Assembly: GCA_963920635.1 (NCBI GenBank) | Contig: OY987299.1 | Coordinates: forward strand, 26,986,901 to 27,050,900 | DNA from: Pseudeuparius sepicola | Taxonomy: Eukaryota; Arthropoda; Insecta; Coleoptera; Anthribidae | Length of the DNA stretch: 64,000 nucleotides | Direction of reading: 5' to 3' | Shown: piece by piece, positions 47,401 through 59,319 of the stretch | Numbering within the stretch: position 1 is the first letter of the stretch | Layout: every line of letters begins with the position of its first letter | Made by a program: the position numbers and the translations under genes | The notes under the pieces: model-generated | Database searches by the model: none | What the model was told of the DNA's origin: nothing | Seen by the model: the letters and a program-made list of their open reading frames with translations, nothing else

Positions 47401-48449
47401 GCTGCACTCTCTGAATATCCTGCTGCTGTTTGCTTAAACTGGCATGCCCTTTTGACAAAGTATCCAAAGTATTCGATGTAAGATCTCTAAGATCTTCTTG
47501 GCTGTTTGCTATTTTTCCTAAAGTTTGTAGTTGTTCTTTGGCAGTGTTCATCAATCTGTTTATGGTTATTTCGGCCAAGCCTCGGAATTGAGTTTGTCTG
47601 ATCGAGTAGCAGACTGCTCTGGCTCTGTTGCTCATTAGATGGTAGCTAGTCCATGTGTCAGAGTCCATGTTTGTGGTGCAATCTTTTATGCTCATTTCGT
47701 CTGTGCATGGATACATTGGTCGGCCTTCTACGTGAGATTGACAGTTCAGTAAATGTACTGCCATTTTAGCGAGCTGTTCATCATTCATTTTGTCACAGTC
47801 AGTCTGGAGTTTCAGTACCACCTGCAACAAAGCAAGCCTGTCTCATAACCTAGGATCGAAGTTAAACTAAAGGTGGATTTATAAACTCGACATTTGCGTT
47901 GGAGCTCGCCGTTGCCGTTTGCGTCGAAAATTCAATCCCAATATTTTACGTGTATCCGTTTATAAACGCCGTCAAACATTGCCGTCTGCGTCCGATGCCG
48001 TTCGAGATAAACTAATTTCATCTTTCACGTTCCGTCGTTCACATTTCTGGACGCAAACTGCGAAGGTCAACCGTCAACTTCGAGCGCCAACGCAAACGTC
48101 GAGTTTATAAATCCACCTTAACATTGAGTTGTATCATTGTTATATTTATGTAACTTAATATAAACGTAGTTCTTACTCTTTGTTGACATAGATCCAGATC
48201 TGATAACGCAACACCCGTAAGCTTCGCAGCCTCTGCCAAGAACTTCTCATCGATGGCAGCTACTTCATAGGGTACTTTTGGAGTATAATGTTCAATCTGA
48301 TTATAATTATTTTCCTCTGAACCTTTTTTAAAACCAAAATAATTACCGATGTGATTTATATAATCGCTAATACCTCCATACACTGGAATGTTCAGATTCA
48401 ATAAAAAATACATTAAAATTAAATGTTTTAGTTGTATTATTAATCCCAT
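38456..48449 (-). CDS. bmb: Brambleberry/Kar5-type nuclear-envelope fusion protein, five exons
   Basis: Exons on the minus strand: 48449-48177, 47821-47167, 39765-39595, 39421-39185 and 39120-38456, all phase-compatible. The start ATG opens a signal-like hydrophobic segment (LILMYFLLNLNI). Exon 2 is the core: LLNCQSHVEGR, YPCTDEM, CTTNMDSDTW, YHLMSNRARAVCYS, then a long coiled coil. Exon 3 extends the coil (ERLAWIMAAL). Exons 4 and 5 hold hydrophobic segments. The tail is Arg/Ser-rich and ends GTPCKLHTLPGRDFCYRHQ, a small Cys/His motif. Brambleberry is needed for fusion of pronuclear and chromosome-bearing envelopes in zebrafish; yeast Kar5 is related. Intron 2 is 7.4 kb and full of transposons. 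Odd: an in-frame TGA at 38993-38995 in the membrane region of exon 5. Confidence 0.85.
39770..40284. other. Intron 2 of brambleberry, unique part
   Basis: No element ends or coding recognised here. Confidence 0.4.
40293..41400. mobile_element. hAT-type element with iterated GAAAGTTTC/CGCGAAAATTTC blocks
   Basis: An exact 8-bp duplication GTTACTAT flanks it (40285-40292 and 41401-41408). Ends are TAGAGTTGTGCCG and GCCCATCCCTA, hAT style. The left 200 bp and the right 400 bp are dense in GAAAGTTTC, GAAATTTTC and CGCGAAA motifs. 40962-41300 is close to three tandem units, each containing TTTTCACGTGAAACTTTC. The middle is ordinary AT-rich DNA. Non-coding; located in brambleberry intron 2. Confidence 0.85.
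42034..42205. mobile_element. 172-bp MITE
   Basis: TGTAAAGTAAGAAGGTT at the left and its complement at the right (AACCTTCTTACTTTAC), flanked by G-rich tracts. The interior holds repeated GAGAGAGCG/CGCTCTCTC near both ends. Confidence 0.6.
42720..42760 (+). promoter_or_regulatory. Possible TATA promoter
   Basis: GTATAAATACTGGGAG is followed about 20 bp later by an initiator-like TTCAGTAC and a leader ending in ATGTCAGTTGAG with a GTAATG donor (about 42926). No further exon was found, so this may be an old LTR or gene leader. Confidence 0.2.
42760..43560. other. No gene seen
   Basis: AT-rich, T-biased on the plus strand; no clear repeat ends. Confidence 0.4.
43579..44125. mobile_element. TIR element with a nested hairpin and a LINE-tail-like segment
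   Basis: Outer arms: 43579-43665 (containing GAAATTAAGTCGGATTTTTG) and 44037-44125 reversed. Inside, 43860-44034 forms a hairpin (ATCTCTTACTTTAGTAAATC and complement). 43765-43860 is homologous, in reverse, to 53925-54030 (shared TAGGAGTACCCCAGAAGCAA). Confidence 0.6.
44153..45598. mobile_element. Tc1/mariner-like foldback element
   Basis: Ends CAGTGCCCGCCAAAAAGTTG at 44153 and its complement to 45598, with TA on both sides. The long arms match (for example GATGAAACTACTCTGGGGCG). The right arm contains another element at 44914-45454. Related CAGTG ends are at 21566, 29778 and 34818. Confidence 0.75.
44914..45454. mobile_element. TA-flanked element nested in the foldback arm
   Basis: Ends GAGGAAAGTCGCCTAA and TTAGGCGACTTTCCTC, flanked by TA (44912-44913 and 45455-45456). 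Repeated ACCCCATATTAGG motifs lie inside. The opposite arm (about 44279-44301) shows the site without it. Confidence 0.75.
45650..46021. repeat. Small CAGGGTG-type repeat and a poly-G tract
   Basis: ATACAGGATG (about 45649) and CACCCTGTAT (about 45716) face each other. A G-run of about 12 lies near 45820. Confidence 0.45.
46022..47052. mobile_element. TIR element with 42-bp ends
   Basis: CACTTTTTAGTTCGTGACTC (46022) is matched by the reversed right end (47011-47052), both including CACGAGCGGCGCT. A 70-bp hairpin (TATCCGCCAAATG and complement) lies at about 46893-46960. Two short plus-strand open stretches (46133-46320, ending at a GTAAG; 46610-46818, starting after TTTTGCAG) could be decayed exons of its transposase; the family is not recognised. 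Confidence 0.6.
47871..48118. mobile_element. Harbinger-like MITE in brambleberry intron 1
   Basis: Ends AGGTGGATTTATAAACTCGA and complement, 248 bp, flanked by TAA on both sides (47868-47870 and 48119-48121). The interior is richer in CG than its surroundings. Confidence 0.7.
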
Positions 48450-49593
48450 ATTAACTATATAGTAGTAGTAACTAGTAACAAATAAATATTCTTTAAAAAA
48501 AACTGCATTCAAAAGCACAGTGTAATAATTATTATGCTGAGATGATCAAAAGAAAATTGTCAAATTATTTATATTAAACCTATCAGAGATTAAATAAAAT
48601 TATATTAAAAGGACCATAACTGATACAAATATTATCATCTATTATCTTTCAAATTTGAAAACAAACGTCAACCTGACACCTGATTGTGCTGTTATGACCA
48701 ACGGAAAAAGAAAAAAATCAATAAACAGAAACAGAAAAATTACAAATTTATCCCTCAGGTCAAAGAACACTAAGGTTAGGTCAGGGGTATGTTCCAGATC
48801 AATGGTAACCCACCTCCATATCTCTGATTCTGATTGATCAGAAACTGACGAAATCCAAGACATGCGCACAACATAATGTCTGCAAATTGCCAGGAACTGG
48901 TAAGGAGTATAAACAATAACAATACTAAACCACAGAAGGCACAGAATATGACTAAACTATGTCCTTACTCCGCGTGGAAACAAACCTATAAATATTTATT
49001 AGTTTCCAAAAAACTGAGAAAAATTAAATCATTGAAATCATCACCTTTATTATATTTTTTTGGTATATTATGGGGACTGCCATATTTTAAAAAATATTTC
49101 GATATTTGAATTTATCCTAACTTATAATAATAGAGTTATAATATCGTAATTTTTGAGAAAAAATATCGATATCACTACAACACTCGTGTCGATATGGTAT
49201 CGCCACTATTTGGGTGGGTATCGCCATCGATCGCCCATCTTTTTTATTTTTAACCTCTCTGGCTCATTCTGCATTCTGCTACTCCACCTCCACTCAGGAA
49301 TTTTTCCTGGTGAAATTTCTGTTTAGAATGAAAAATGTACAACTTGATAGCGATAGAAGATTTTTATCAACTGTGAATGTAGTAAAGGTTTATAAATTTT
49401 CCGGATAGAGGAGAGTTGGTTGTTGTGTTTTATACTTTATACCAGCTTTTATATTAACTATCTTTATTATTTGTTAGCGTTCAAGAAAAAAAACGCTATG
49501 TTTCCTACTACGTTTTTATAAGTATATCTATAACAGTGTTTTATTATATTATTTCATTGTTATTATTATCATCGAAGTGTCACGCACGTCACG
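48450..49593. other. Divergent intergenic region between brambleberry and PDE12
   Basis: About 1.1 kb between two divergent start codons, so both promoters should lie here. Open stretches at 48876-49109 and 49214-49408 (plus) are short, low-complexity and not recognised. ATCGATATC-type palindromes near 49150-49190 are noted. Confidence 0.45.
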
Positions 49594-52500
49594 ATGGATG
49601 AAGTTGCCTATTTGCGGCAGTACGAATCATCAAGACAGTGCGAACTAATCTTTAACTTGCACTATAATAAGTCAGTACTTGAAAGTCTTGAAGTAAAAGT
49701 TAGTCAGCCTATAACCAATACAGTTTCAGAGTTTGTGGATGCAATAAAAGACTCTGTTGAGAAAGTACTTGCTGAATATCTTCCTGAGACTAATGTCAAT
49801 CAAGAAAATGTGGAACAGGAAAAAGATATCACGGCATGTTTTCAAAGAGATGCTAAATATATTAAAGGACATGTTATTTTAAAACAATTCATGGATCAAG
49901 TCAATGAAAACGTAAAGCTCAAAGTATGTGGCCAGACATATAGAATATTTGTCGATGCACCTCTTCTGAAGCAGCTCAAATTACCAATTGCGTTATATGC
50001 AAATTTTACCGTACAACCATGGAAGTTTCATTCACTATTCACTGATCACCAAGCATCTCAGTATCTGTGGTATAAATCAATAGATAAAGTTAATTGGGAA
50101 AAAGTTGGTAAAGGATATCAGTACACAATCAAAGAAAGTGACATTGGCTATTTTTTAAAATTATGTTGCATTCTTTACAATAAATCTCTAATCAAAGGAC
50201 CCACAGTTTCTGTAATTTCTGACAGTAAAGTAGAGACTACAATGGAATTGCCTAGATGTCCATTTGAAGACAGACATACTTACACAGCAAAAAAGTTAAA
50301 AGGAGGGGCGTAAGTAATTATTATTTCCAGGATGATTCAATTAGACAGTCAGATAGTGACAGATTTAGGTGCCCCATTTTCGCATACAAGCCTCGGAAGA
50401 GGGTTGAAAAGTACATCGATGTTGAGTAGAAGGAGTGTCCCATGGGGCCCAGGGTGCCAAAATTTCAGTCGGATTTTGTGGGGGCGCAAGCGGCACCGTC
50501 CCAATGACAGCTGAAAGCGATGAGTCATCCAAGGGAGGTGAGCCTAAGGCGCCAAAATTCAAATTTCAACATCAACTTGGTAGATTTGGTAAAAAAAACA
50601 CTTAAAATGAGTGTTTACATATATTTTATCCGGTTTTACAACACGGATAATAATCTACAAGAGTGAAAGTCACATTTTCAAGGGCTTTTGGTGCATTCAG
50701 ATATCTACCGGTAAAATTTTCGTAAATGGCAATTATTTATTATTTGCGTGCCTAGATACAACTAAATTCGAATGAATAAAACCATAAAACTTACTGATTT
50801 CAAGGTGATTACGTTTAACGGTTTAATCACGTTAAATCGTTAGGTATAATACTCTCCAACAGTCAAAACCACAACCCTGGAAGACTGTGTAGGCTGTGGA
50901 GCCCAACTTTAAACGGTATTTAATCCATTGTAGGTCACTGTGGATCTTCTTTCTCAGTTTTAAATTAATTTATAATAAATGAAGAACGCAGTCTACTTCA
51001 TAGTTTATCTGAGCGATCTTATTGGGTGTGTGAAAAATTACGTAAAAGTTGGGCTCCATTTGACATATTTGACAAGATGGACTCTCTGTATTCTGTTCTT
51101 CACTGTGACACAACATAAAACCTATAAACTAAAATTGAACTTTAATCACTTTATTCTGAACCACTGCTGTTTTACCACCTTAATTATAAAACTCCACGTC
51201 CTGTATTACTAAAAACACAGTCCAACACACAACAAACGTTCTTTAAAACAGGACAAGTAAACGTAAACAACTACAAAAAACTACCTCCCTGCCTCCCTCA
51301 AGGCCTACTATATCGTTGGCCTTGCACCTCCCTGTGATGACGTAGTGACGTTTCGCGTCACCAGCTGGCAGGCCTTTATCATTGTGACGGTGCCGGCGCA
51401 AGGCGCAAGATTCTGCAAGAGCAAGCGATTCGTCGAAACTGGTGAATTTAAAAAGGCGCCAGGTTGCGTAACGTTATGTTGTCAGAATGTTAGATCTATT
51501 CTGTTTACGAGAAGCATATCATTGCACATCCTTTACATTTTAGGGAGGGCTAATAGAGATGTAGGGGGGGCTAAGCCCCCCCTAGTTACGTCTATGAAAA
51601 TGGGGCACCTAGATCTGTCATCTGTCACTATCTGATGGTCTAAATAAAACAATTACCAGTACAATGGGCCTTTTTCAAGTATTTAAATGCTAAATAAAGG
51701 TCAAAAATAGTTGTATAGTTATATTAGACATCTTTTAAGAATAAAATTGATAGTGCCAGCAAATTGGCCATAGTTCAAAACCTTAGGTACATAATTCTAA
51801 TACACTCAGTTATACAATAATTATACCAAATGGGACCAAATTTCAAAAAATATATACCACCGGGCATATTTTGGTGATCTTTTTTCGGGAATCGATTAAG
51901 CTTTGCCTAAGGTATTATTTTACATAGTATATCCAATATAGCTCATGCATTTGTAAAAAAATCCAAACTTTACGAAAAATCATTTATTTAAAAAATATAT
52001 TTAAAAAACACATCGGGGTTTTACATTAGGGGCTAGGTAGGGACCTATAGTCTATCCAAGATACAGCGGCAGTAGATATAAACAAAGTCACATAACCGCA
52101 TTGCGATCGATTACCAGGGTCTGACTAATATGAGATTCCCAGTGGCTTGTAATTCTGAACTAATTCTTTTGGAAGTTCTAAAAAGTGTGTTTTTACCTTT
52201 CGTGGGTCTTTATAAATTTCCTTAAATTAAGTAGCAAAATAAATTTACAGAATATACTGCTCGCGATCCGATCTAAAATATGCAGGTAACTCGACTAAGG
52301 GAAGAGCCGACCCTGCATTCTGCTCGCCGCGTAAACACTTGACATTTTATGACGGCCAGACCAATAAGAGAATAGGTCACGTGGTGGCCAATGTTTTGAT
52401 CCACTGCCGCTGTATCTTGGATAGACTGTAGTACCTAGGTTTTCATGGCATGGCATTCATGGCATATATAATTATATACATATACAGTGTGTCCACGGAT

Positions 52501-55500
52501 AGAGTTCACGTAGGGTGTAAATGACAAAAAAATTTCGAGTTGAAATTTGAGCTTCTGGGGATCAGCCCTGCTTGGTTTTAAACTAATTTGTGACATAATT
52601 TTACTTTCGAAAAATCACGTATGCCTTGGGAATTTTGAAAAAACTAATTTTCCACATCAGTAAAGTGCCCTTTCTGTAGGTTTTACGACAGGAAACTTGT
52701 TCAGAATGAATAACTGAGTAGGTTTGCGAAATTTCAAAAGTCTAGGCCTACTTTGATTTTTTGGTATTTTTTCCCACTTTTCTTCAGAAAAGTGCACTTT
52801 GGGTAGCTTTCACATTAAAATGTTATTGAGAAAACTTGTTCACAATGAAAAACTGGATAGGTGTGAAAGAATTTCAAAAGCCTAGGTCTACTTTGATTTT
52901 TATGCGTTTTAATTTTTTTAGCAGAAAAAAATCAAAGTAGACCTAGGCTTTTGAAATTCTTTCACACCTATCCAGTTTTTCATTGTGAACAAGTTTTCTT
53001 AATAACATGTTAATGTGAAAGCTACCCAAAGTGCACTTTTCTGAAGAAAAGTGGGAAAAAATACCAAAAAATCAAAGTAGACCTAGACTTTCGAAATTTC
53101 GCAAACCTACTCAGTTCTTCATTCTGAACAAGTTTCCTTAATAACATTTTGTCGTAAAACCTACTGATTTTCAGGAATCAGTCACACGACAGATCTATTA
53201 GAGACTTAAAGTTGCTGGACATTCCTTGTCATCGCACCACTAAGTTTCACCGTTCTTTCTCATATAATGCGGTAACCTTCTATAACGGTCTAGACAGCTC
53301 TTATAAAAATAAGTCTTTAATAGTATATCGAAAAAATATAAAATCATTGTTGCTTGGTCCTGTTGTGTAAGTTATATTATATATGCTAATTTCGGTATTT
53401 GTTATTGTTGTTGTTTTTTTTTGTTGTTTGTTGCTATGAAATTGCTCATGTCTCATACATGCCGGTTTGATTACATAATTATATAACTTGACTCTAAAAT
53501 GTTGCTGTAAGACTGAGTAAATTGTGTTACTATTAAGCTTTGTTATCAGGGTTATGTTGCTAATCTTGGTTTTTGTTGTTGTTTATTGCTATGAAATTGC
53601 TCATCTCTTATCACTCATCGTTGGTTTGATTGCTAAATTTACACACTTATTTCTGAAATATTATTGTAAAACTAAGAAATTTATATCTTATAACATCGCA
53701 TCAAATCCATGAAAATCTGTTGGTTAAGTGTAAGAGTAGCGATGCTAAACTTCGCCAACAGAATAACCACTTTATGTACTTTACCATCAATGTACTTCAT
53801 TCGTTTAAAATAAAGTCGATTATTATTATTATTATATGTAGAATAGTGAGGATGAAAATGGTTACCATATTTATCTATTGTAAGACAGGCAGCTTACACT
53901 CGCCTTTTCTTGAATGTAGTAATTCTCACCCGCACAATTCTCCAATCTAGGAGTACCCCAGAAGCAACCATATGCCTGTGGGGGGGGAAGGGTGACAATT
54001 ACTATTATTTAGGCTTCATTGCCATTTGCGGCAATACTTACTAATAATTTTCTGAAACAATGTATTTACGGATTTAATAGAGCAATTTTTTCAAATTGCT
54101 TCCGAGAGCTTCATTTTCTGTTCATTGCCAGATTATTTTGCATGGGCAAGCCAAGAGGAAATGAAACGATACAACAGCATTCTGAGAAACCGAACGAACA
54201 TGTCCGATTTTTTTCCAACCGGGAAGAGCACTAAAATTAAATATTAAGGTCAAGTTTTATAGGGGTGTGACGTGCCCCTAAATTGTTGATTGCTTCAATT
54301 TTTGTGTGTTGTTTGTGTTTTGCTACTGTATATTCTGGTTCTCCTGTTTTTGAGTTGTCAAAAAAAAATTATATTTAAAATATTGAATGGGTGACAAACA
54401 GCCGACTTTAATATTGGAAATGTCGTTCATAATTAATTGACAACAGAGAAAATCTGCACATAACCTCATTGATCCAAAATGTGTATATTTAAATATTAGC
54501 CATATTTTCGTGAGCAGGGTTTAGGCCTGTCATCATGAAAAATATTAGTAAATTTTCTTTATCGCAAAAACGGTTGTTTTTCATTCTGGTTCTCCTGTTT
54601 TTGAGTTGTCAAAAAAAATTTATATTTAAAATATTGAATGGGTGACAAACAGCCGACTTTAATATTGGAAATGTCGTTCATAATTAATTGACAACAGAGA
54701 AAATCTGCACATAACCTCATTGATCCAAAATGTGTATATTTAAATATTAGCCATATTTTCGTGAGCAGGCTTTAGGCCTGTCATCATGAAAAATATTAGT
54801 AAATTTTCTTTATCGCGAAAACGGTTGTTTTTCGAAAGCTGTTTTAACTAGTGTCTATTATATGAACCTTCTAGAATGCGACAAAACAATCCACAAATAA
54901 CAAAACAAGACCTCCCCTGTGATAAAATCGCCTCGTGAAAACAACAGGGATTTTTGACCAATTAAAAATTGTGTGGTACCTTAATGAAAAATTGAGCTCT
55001 ACTACATAGAATTACTGAATGTGAAGATGTTCTTTCTTTCGAATCATACACCTAACTTCAACCTAGTGAAAAAGGCCCATTATAACTACATAGAACTAGG
55101 GGTGCAATGGCTTAATACCTACCGAATATTCAGCCTAGCAGGACCTAGTAATCTTTGCCGAATACCGAATTTTCGGCTGAATAGTTAGTCGGCTAATCCC
55201 TCCAATTTATAGTAGTCCTTATCAAAGTGTTTTTACGAGCATAGAGAATGGTCAAATATTAATAAAGTTTCAAACCATTTTTTTGTTTTTTGCTTTGTTT
55301 ACTTGCTGGAGGAAAGTACAACAAAGTCGCTTTTAATTAACGATATAGCCTCTGTTACTCAGAGATAATGTAGCATTCTATTAGTGAAAGAATTTTAAAA
55401 ATCGGTCCAGTAATTTTTGAGTTTATTCATTACAAACAAAAATACAAATCTTTTCTCTTTATAATATTAGTATAAATTTGTATAGGTGAATACAAATATG

Positions 55501-58500
55501 ACATCTAGATGAGTACAGAAATGTCCCAAGGTCGCACCTTGTTCAGCAGTATATTGTGTATATGTTACAGCCCGTATATGAAAACAGATCGTATGTATAC
55601 GGTCTAGGATGTATCTATACGGCCTAAATGGCGCAGACCGTATGTAAATGACATGGCATTTCATATACGGACTAGACCGTTAATATACGGACTATTGACA
55701 TTCAGACTGTATGTGCAATCGTAGTGAATTACCCTTCTTTTTTATATTAAAGGAGGATATGCCTTCTTTTTAGTAAGTATGTACATATTTGCAGAAAAAA
55801 ATCTAGGGTACCTATACATTATACTAAATAATTACCTTTTTTCCTTCAAAATACCAGCAAGAAGTAATATCCTTCTTTGATGGGCTTATATAAAAAAGAA
55901 AGGGTAATTCAGAAATGGCCGCCCGGAAAACATTGCACATACATTCTGTCTTTGTTTAAATCTCTCTGTGATATATGGTCCAGTTGCAGCTAGACCGTAT
56001 ATAATAGGACTAGTGGTTTTGCAAACCGACTAGACCGTTTGTTAACGGTTAACATATGGACTAATATCTTCAGTCCGTTTACATATGGACTAGTCCTTTT
56101 GTATACGGCCTGTTTTACATATACGGTCTGTAACATCTACATAATTTTTTTTAAATAAATTCTATAATTTATCAAAAATCTATTTTTCTTATCGAATCCA
56201 CTCGCCAAATAATTAGCTGAATATTCAAATAATACCTACCTATGTTTGTTTGTTTTTAAAGTTTTAATATTTATTTTTATTTTCAGTAGATAAAAATGTA
56301 AATCTTGCTATTATTTTTTTAATAAATTTTATATTTTATCAAATATCTAGTTTCTTATCCAATTGACTATCGAATAATTTGCCAGTTTTTTAAAGACAAT
56401 ATTCGACCTTGCCGAATATGGAAAATACCATAACATGGCCGAATTTCAGGCCAATTATTCGGCTTGCCAAATATTCGGTGCATCCCTACTTAGAATCTTC
56501 TTTGCTCCCAATATTATTGTGTTTCTCAAATATTTAGCTTTATAGGCAAACATACACAGCCGGAAAGCCGCACAGAGTTAATATAACATCATAATAAAAA
56601 AAAATGTTCAAGCCAACTAGATAGGTACAGTTATCTTATGTTGTTGTTGTGAATGTCACAAAAAAACTCCATTTTTTTAAACTGATAATCATACAACTGG
56701 TTGTCAGTTTACGTATTATCACATTAAAACAGCTTTGCAACAGGCAGTTTCCTCAGCAAGATATGTCATGACAAATGGCAGCCCACTTTCTAACTTGTTA
56801 ACGGACTGAAAAATTAATATGGAATTTTATAATTCATATTTTAAAATAATCAACGTTTTGCTGGAATTCTACCGTAAACATATATTAAAATTATGAAACT
56901 AATCTTTATGAATCCTGTTCATAATAGATTGCCATTTGACATGCCACTTGGGTAGGAATAGTCTGTATTAAATTGGTTTATGCTTCCATGTGTAATCAAA
57001 ATGAATATTTAATGTCCCCATTATAATTTTAAAAGAAATTGCTCATATGCCACGAGCCATTTCTTTTAAAATAATAGTAATAATAATAAACAAATTTATT
57101 TAGCAACAAATTGCTATTCAACTACATCATTATTAAATAAAACCTACTATTTTAATATCCTATTATAATTATTTAAAGTAATATTATTATAATCTAATTC
57201 AATTTTTGATTCGTGGGTTGGACTTCGAGGCTATTTACCCAGTTCCGGGGACCATGCCTACGTTAAGCAGTCATGCGTCCCTCTTTGGTACCTGGCAGGA
57301 GCCGTCTGGCTTTACACCATGTCCTCCCAGATTATTATTATTATATTAAAGTCAGAGTTTTTTATTACCAGCGTCCCAGAGCCTTCCTCCTCCCGCTGAT
57401 TCGGAGGAAACAGAAATGACACATGGCTGAACCACCATTTTGTAGCCGAATGTACCTGTCACTGACAACTTACCGCCTCGGCCTGCGAAGCAAGAGTCTT
57501 TTTTATTATAACCTACTATTTCTAGGTATCGTATTGTTTCCTATAACATTCTGGCTGATAAATATGCCAATGAAAATCAATATGAATACTGTCCGCAAAA
57601 GGCCTTAGCTATCGACTACAGGAAACAGCTAATTTTGAAAGAATTGGCAGGTAATAGTGACAAAGAGATGACACTCTCAAAAAACACAATTTCCAATCAC
57701 AGTATATCATGAGTAAAATTAGTTCTTAATTTAAAGTTTTTATTTTTAGGATATAATGCCGATATAATTTGCCTGCAAGAGGTCGACAACCTTCAATATA
57801 CTAAGTATTACCATGAAAAGTTTAGGGATTTTGGATATGGTGGAATATACAACAGAAAAGGGAATCGACTTCCAGAAGGTGTGGCATGTTTTTACAACAA
57901 GTCACGGTTGAAGTATGAATGATTTCTTTATTACACATTTTAGCTAGAATTGGAGCATGTTAATTTTTTGCTATTATTACTAGGTATAATTTTATTGTAC
58001 ACGATTTCTACATTTATAGGCTTGTCCAACACGCTGTCACTTGGCTGTTAGTTACCACCCTAGCATTGCTTGCATATAAGGTTACTAAGCAAAGCAATCA
58101 TTTGCCATTGTAATAGTGCCATTCATAAAGTCTGCACCAAATGGGAACAATTTGTATTTTTTGAAAATCTGATTTTGGGATATGTTGGTGCATGTTTTGT
58201 TTACACTACCTATTGCGCCTAAAGAGGGTCCACAGCCCATGCCAGTCAAATTTGGCATTTAAAATAAAAAATTAGACAAAATCATGTTTGCCTTGAAAAT
58301 ATCGGAAAAAGTTATTTAAAAATGTGTGCATTATTGCGCCTCTATTGCTGTGACCTTACCGCCTTTGATTTATACATAGAAAAACAAGAGACAGAGTCAC
58401 TAATTGACAGCAAGCGATCACACACATGTCTATTATTTCTTCACCTAAAAAAAACACACAAATCTCTTTATGTTAAACTAGAAACAGAAGAAAATTATCT

Positions 58501-59316
58501 TGAGACAATTCTTATTTTTTAGGAAAGTCACGTCGAAGCACGTTGTACTTAGCTGGATTTTCCAACGACACAAGATGTTCACATATTTAGTGGGAATCAT
58601 AAAGAAAAATAAAGAAGTTTGGGACCAATTTATGAAGCAGCCTACATCTCTTCAAGTCACCTTATTTAAAACAAACTACGCAAACCAGTATTTAATTGTC
58701 GCCAACACCCATTTGTTTTATCATCCAGATGCCGGCCACATACGTTTACTGCAAATCAATATGGCTACAACATACCTAGATCATATGAAAAAGGAGTATA
58801 ATCAAGTTAGCATTTCGCTCAAGTCAGATTATGTTGGATTTAGTTATTATTTGTAGGATGGCATTCAAGCAACTGTGATATTTTGTGGAGATTTTAATAG
58901 TTCCCCAGATAAATCTCTGTTTAAATATATGACGACAGGAACTGTAGAATCAGATCATGAAGATGTGAAAAAAAGTAAGTCAGAAATGGACCAAAAGTAG
59001 AAAAGTAGATTAAGTTTTGAGGACAAGCCTGAAATTAGTTGTGTTCTCAGTTTCAGAAGATGGTAAAACTCGGCTGTACCACAAATTTGTCTTCAGTAGT
59101 GCCTGTGGCACTCCTTTATATACAAATTACACACAAGATTACAAAGGGTGTTTGGATTACATATTTATTGAAAAAGACAAAATGGACGTTGTGAATGTTG
59201 TTCCAATGACCCCAGTCGAAGAATTACAGAAACACCAGGGACTTCCAAATGAATTTTACCCATCTGACCATTTGGCTATTGTAGTTGATGTCAAGCATAA
59301 GCATAAGAATAACTGA
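49594..59316 (+). CDS. PDE12: 2',5'-phosphodiesterase 12 homologue, six exons
   Basis: Exons: 49594-50309, 57526-57650, 57750-57912, 58523-58805, 58857-58974 and 59057-59316; all phases agree. PDE12 is a Mg-dependent nuclease of the endonuclease/exonuclease/phosphatase fold that cleaves 2',5'-oligoadenylate and trims poly(A) tails of mitochondrial RNA. Exon 1 is the N-terminal domain, ending CPFEDRHTYT. The catalytic half starts YRIVSYNILADKYA and shows CLQEVD (metal-binding Glu), VANTHLFYHP, FCGDFNSSPD (Asp/Asn), GCLDYIF and PSDHLAI (closing Asp-His), so all key residues are present. The segment after SRLK is less conserved than usual. No clear mitochondrial presequence; an upstream exon is possible. 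Intron 1 is 7.2 kb of repeats. An AATAAA lies at about 59396. Confidence 0.92.
50341..51643. mobile_element. TIR element in PDE12 intron 1
   Basis: Left TTAGACAGTCAGATAGTGAC and right complement, both containing TAGGTGCCCCATTTTC. The right arm has a short extra TGACAGA. No transposase recognised. Confidence 0.65.
51644..52047. other. Intron 1 of PDE12, no feature seen
   Basis: AT-rich, no repeat ends recognised. Confidence 0.4.
52048..52430. mobile_element. MITE with AGTCTATCCAAGATACAGCG ends
   Basis: A 28-bp terminal match, AGTCTATCCAAGATACAGCG then GCAGT, faces its complement at 52402-52429. TA lies beside the ends, suggesting Tc1/mariner type. Confidence 0.7.
52672..53163. repeat. Long hairpin, arms about 235 bp
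   Basis: The sequence from the AAACTTGTTCAGAATGAATA region to the AATCAAAGTAG loop edge near 52925 is mirrored almost base for base. Each arm is itself two diverged halves, both containing CTTTGATTTTT and AACTTGTTCANAATGAA. Confidence 0.75.
53170..53835 (+). mobile_element. 3' end of a non-LTR retrotransposon
   Basis: 53170-53370 reads as a LINE C-terminus: RSIRDLKLLDIPCHRTTKFH then SFSYNAVTFYNGLDS and a stop. The following AT-rich tail contains a duplicated segment (CTATGAAATTGCTCAT at about 53435 and 53590) and ends in (ATT)n near 53820, as many insect LINE tails do. Confidence 0.6.
53925..54030. repeat. Repeat shared with 43765-43860 (inverted)
   Basis: Shares CTAGGAGTACCCCAGAAGCA, a G-rich tract and ACAATTACTATTATTT with the other copy. 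Confidence 0.6.
54332..54833. repeat. Tandem duplication, two units of about 251 bp
   Basis: Units 54332-54582 and 54583-54833 both begin ATTCTGGTTCTCCTGTTTTT and end CGGTTGTTTTTC. They differ at only a few bases, so the duplication is recent. Confidence 0.9.
55097..56488. mobile_element. hAT-type element with ACCGAATATTCGG motifs
   Basis: Ends TAGGGGTGCA and TGCATCCCTA. Flanks CATAGAAC and CTTAGAAT agree at six of eight positions. Both ends carry several CGAAT/ATTCGG motifs. It contains a second element at 55563-56135. Confidence 0.65.
55563..56135. mobile_element. Nested TIR element with multiple CTAGACCGT/ACGGACTAG sites
   Basis: Ends TGTTACAGCCCGTATATG and CATATACGGTCTGTAACA. The outer 150 bp on each side are built from about ten variants of GGTCTAG, GGACTAG and ATACGG in both orientations. 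The centre is plain AT-rich DNA. Confidence 0.7.
56490..57525. other. Intron 1 of PDE12, 3' part
   Basis: No gene seen. 57190-57330 is GC-richer and ends at (ATT)n. 57378-57428 matches 29139-29190. Confidence 0.4.
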
Positions 59317-59319
59317 TAT

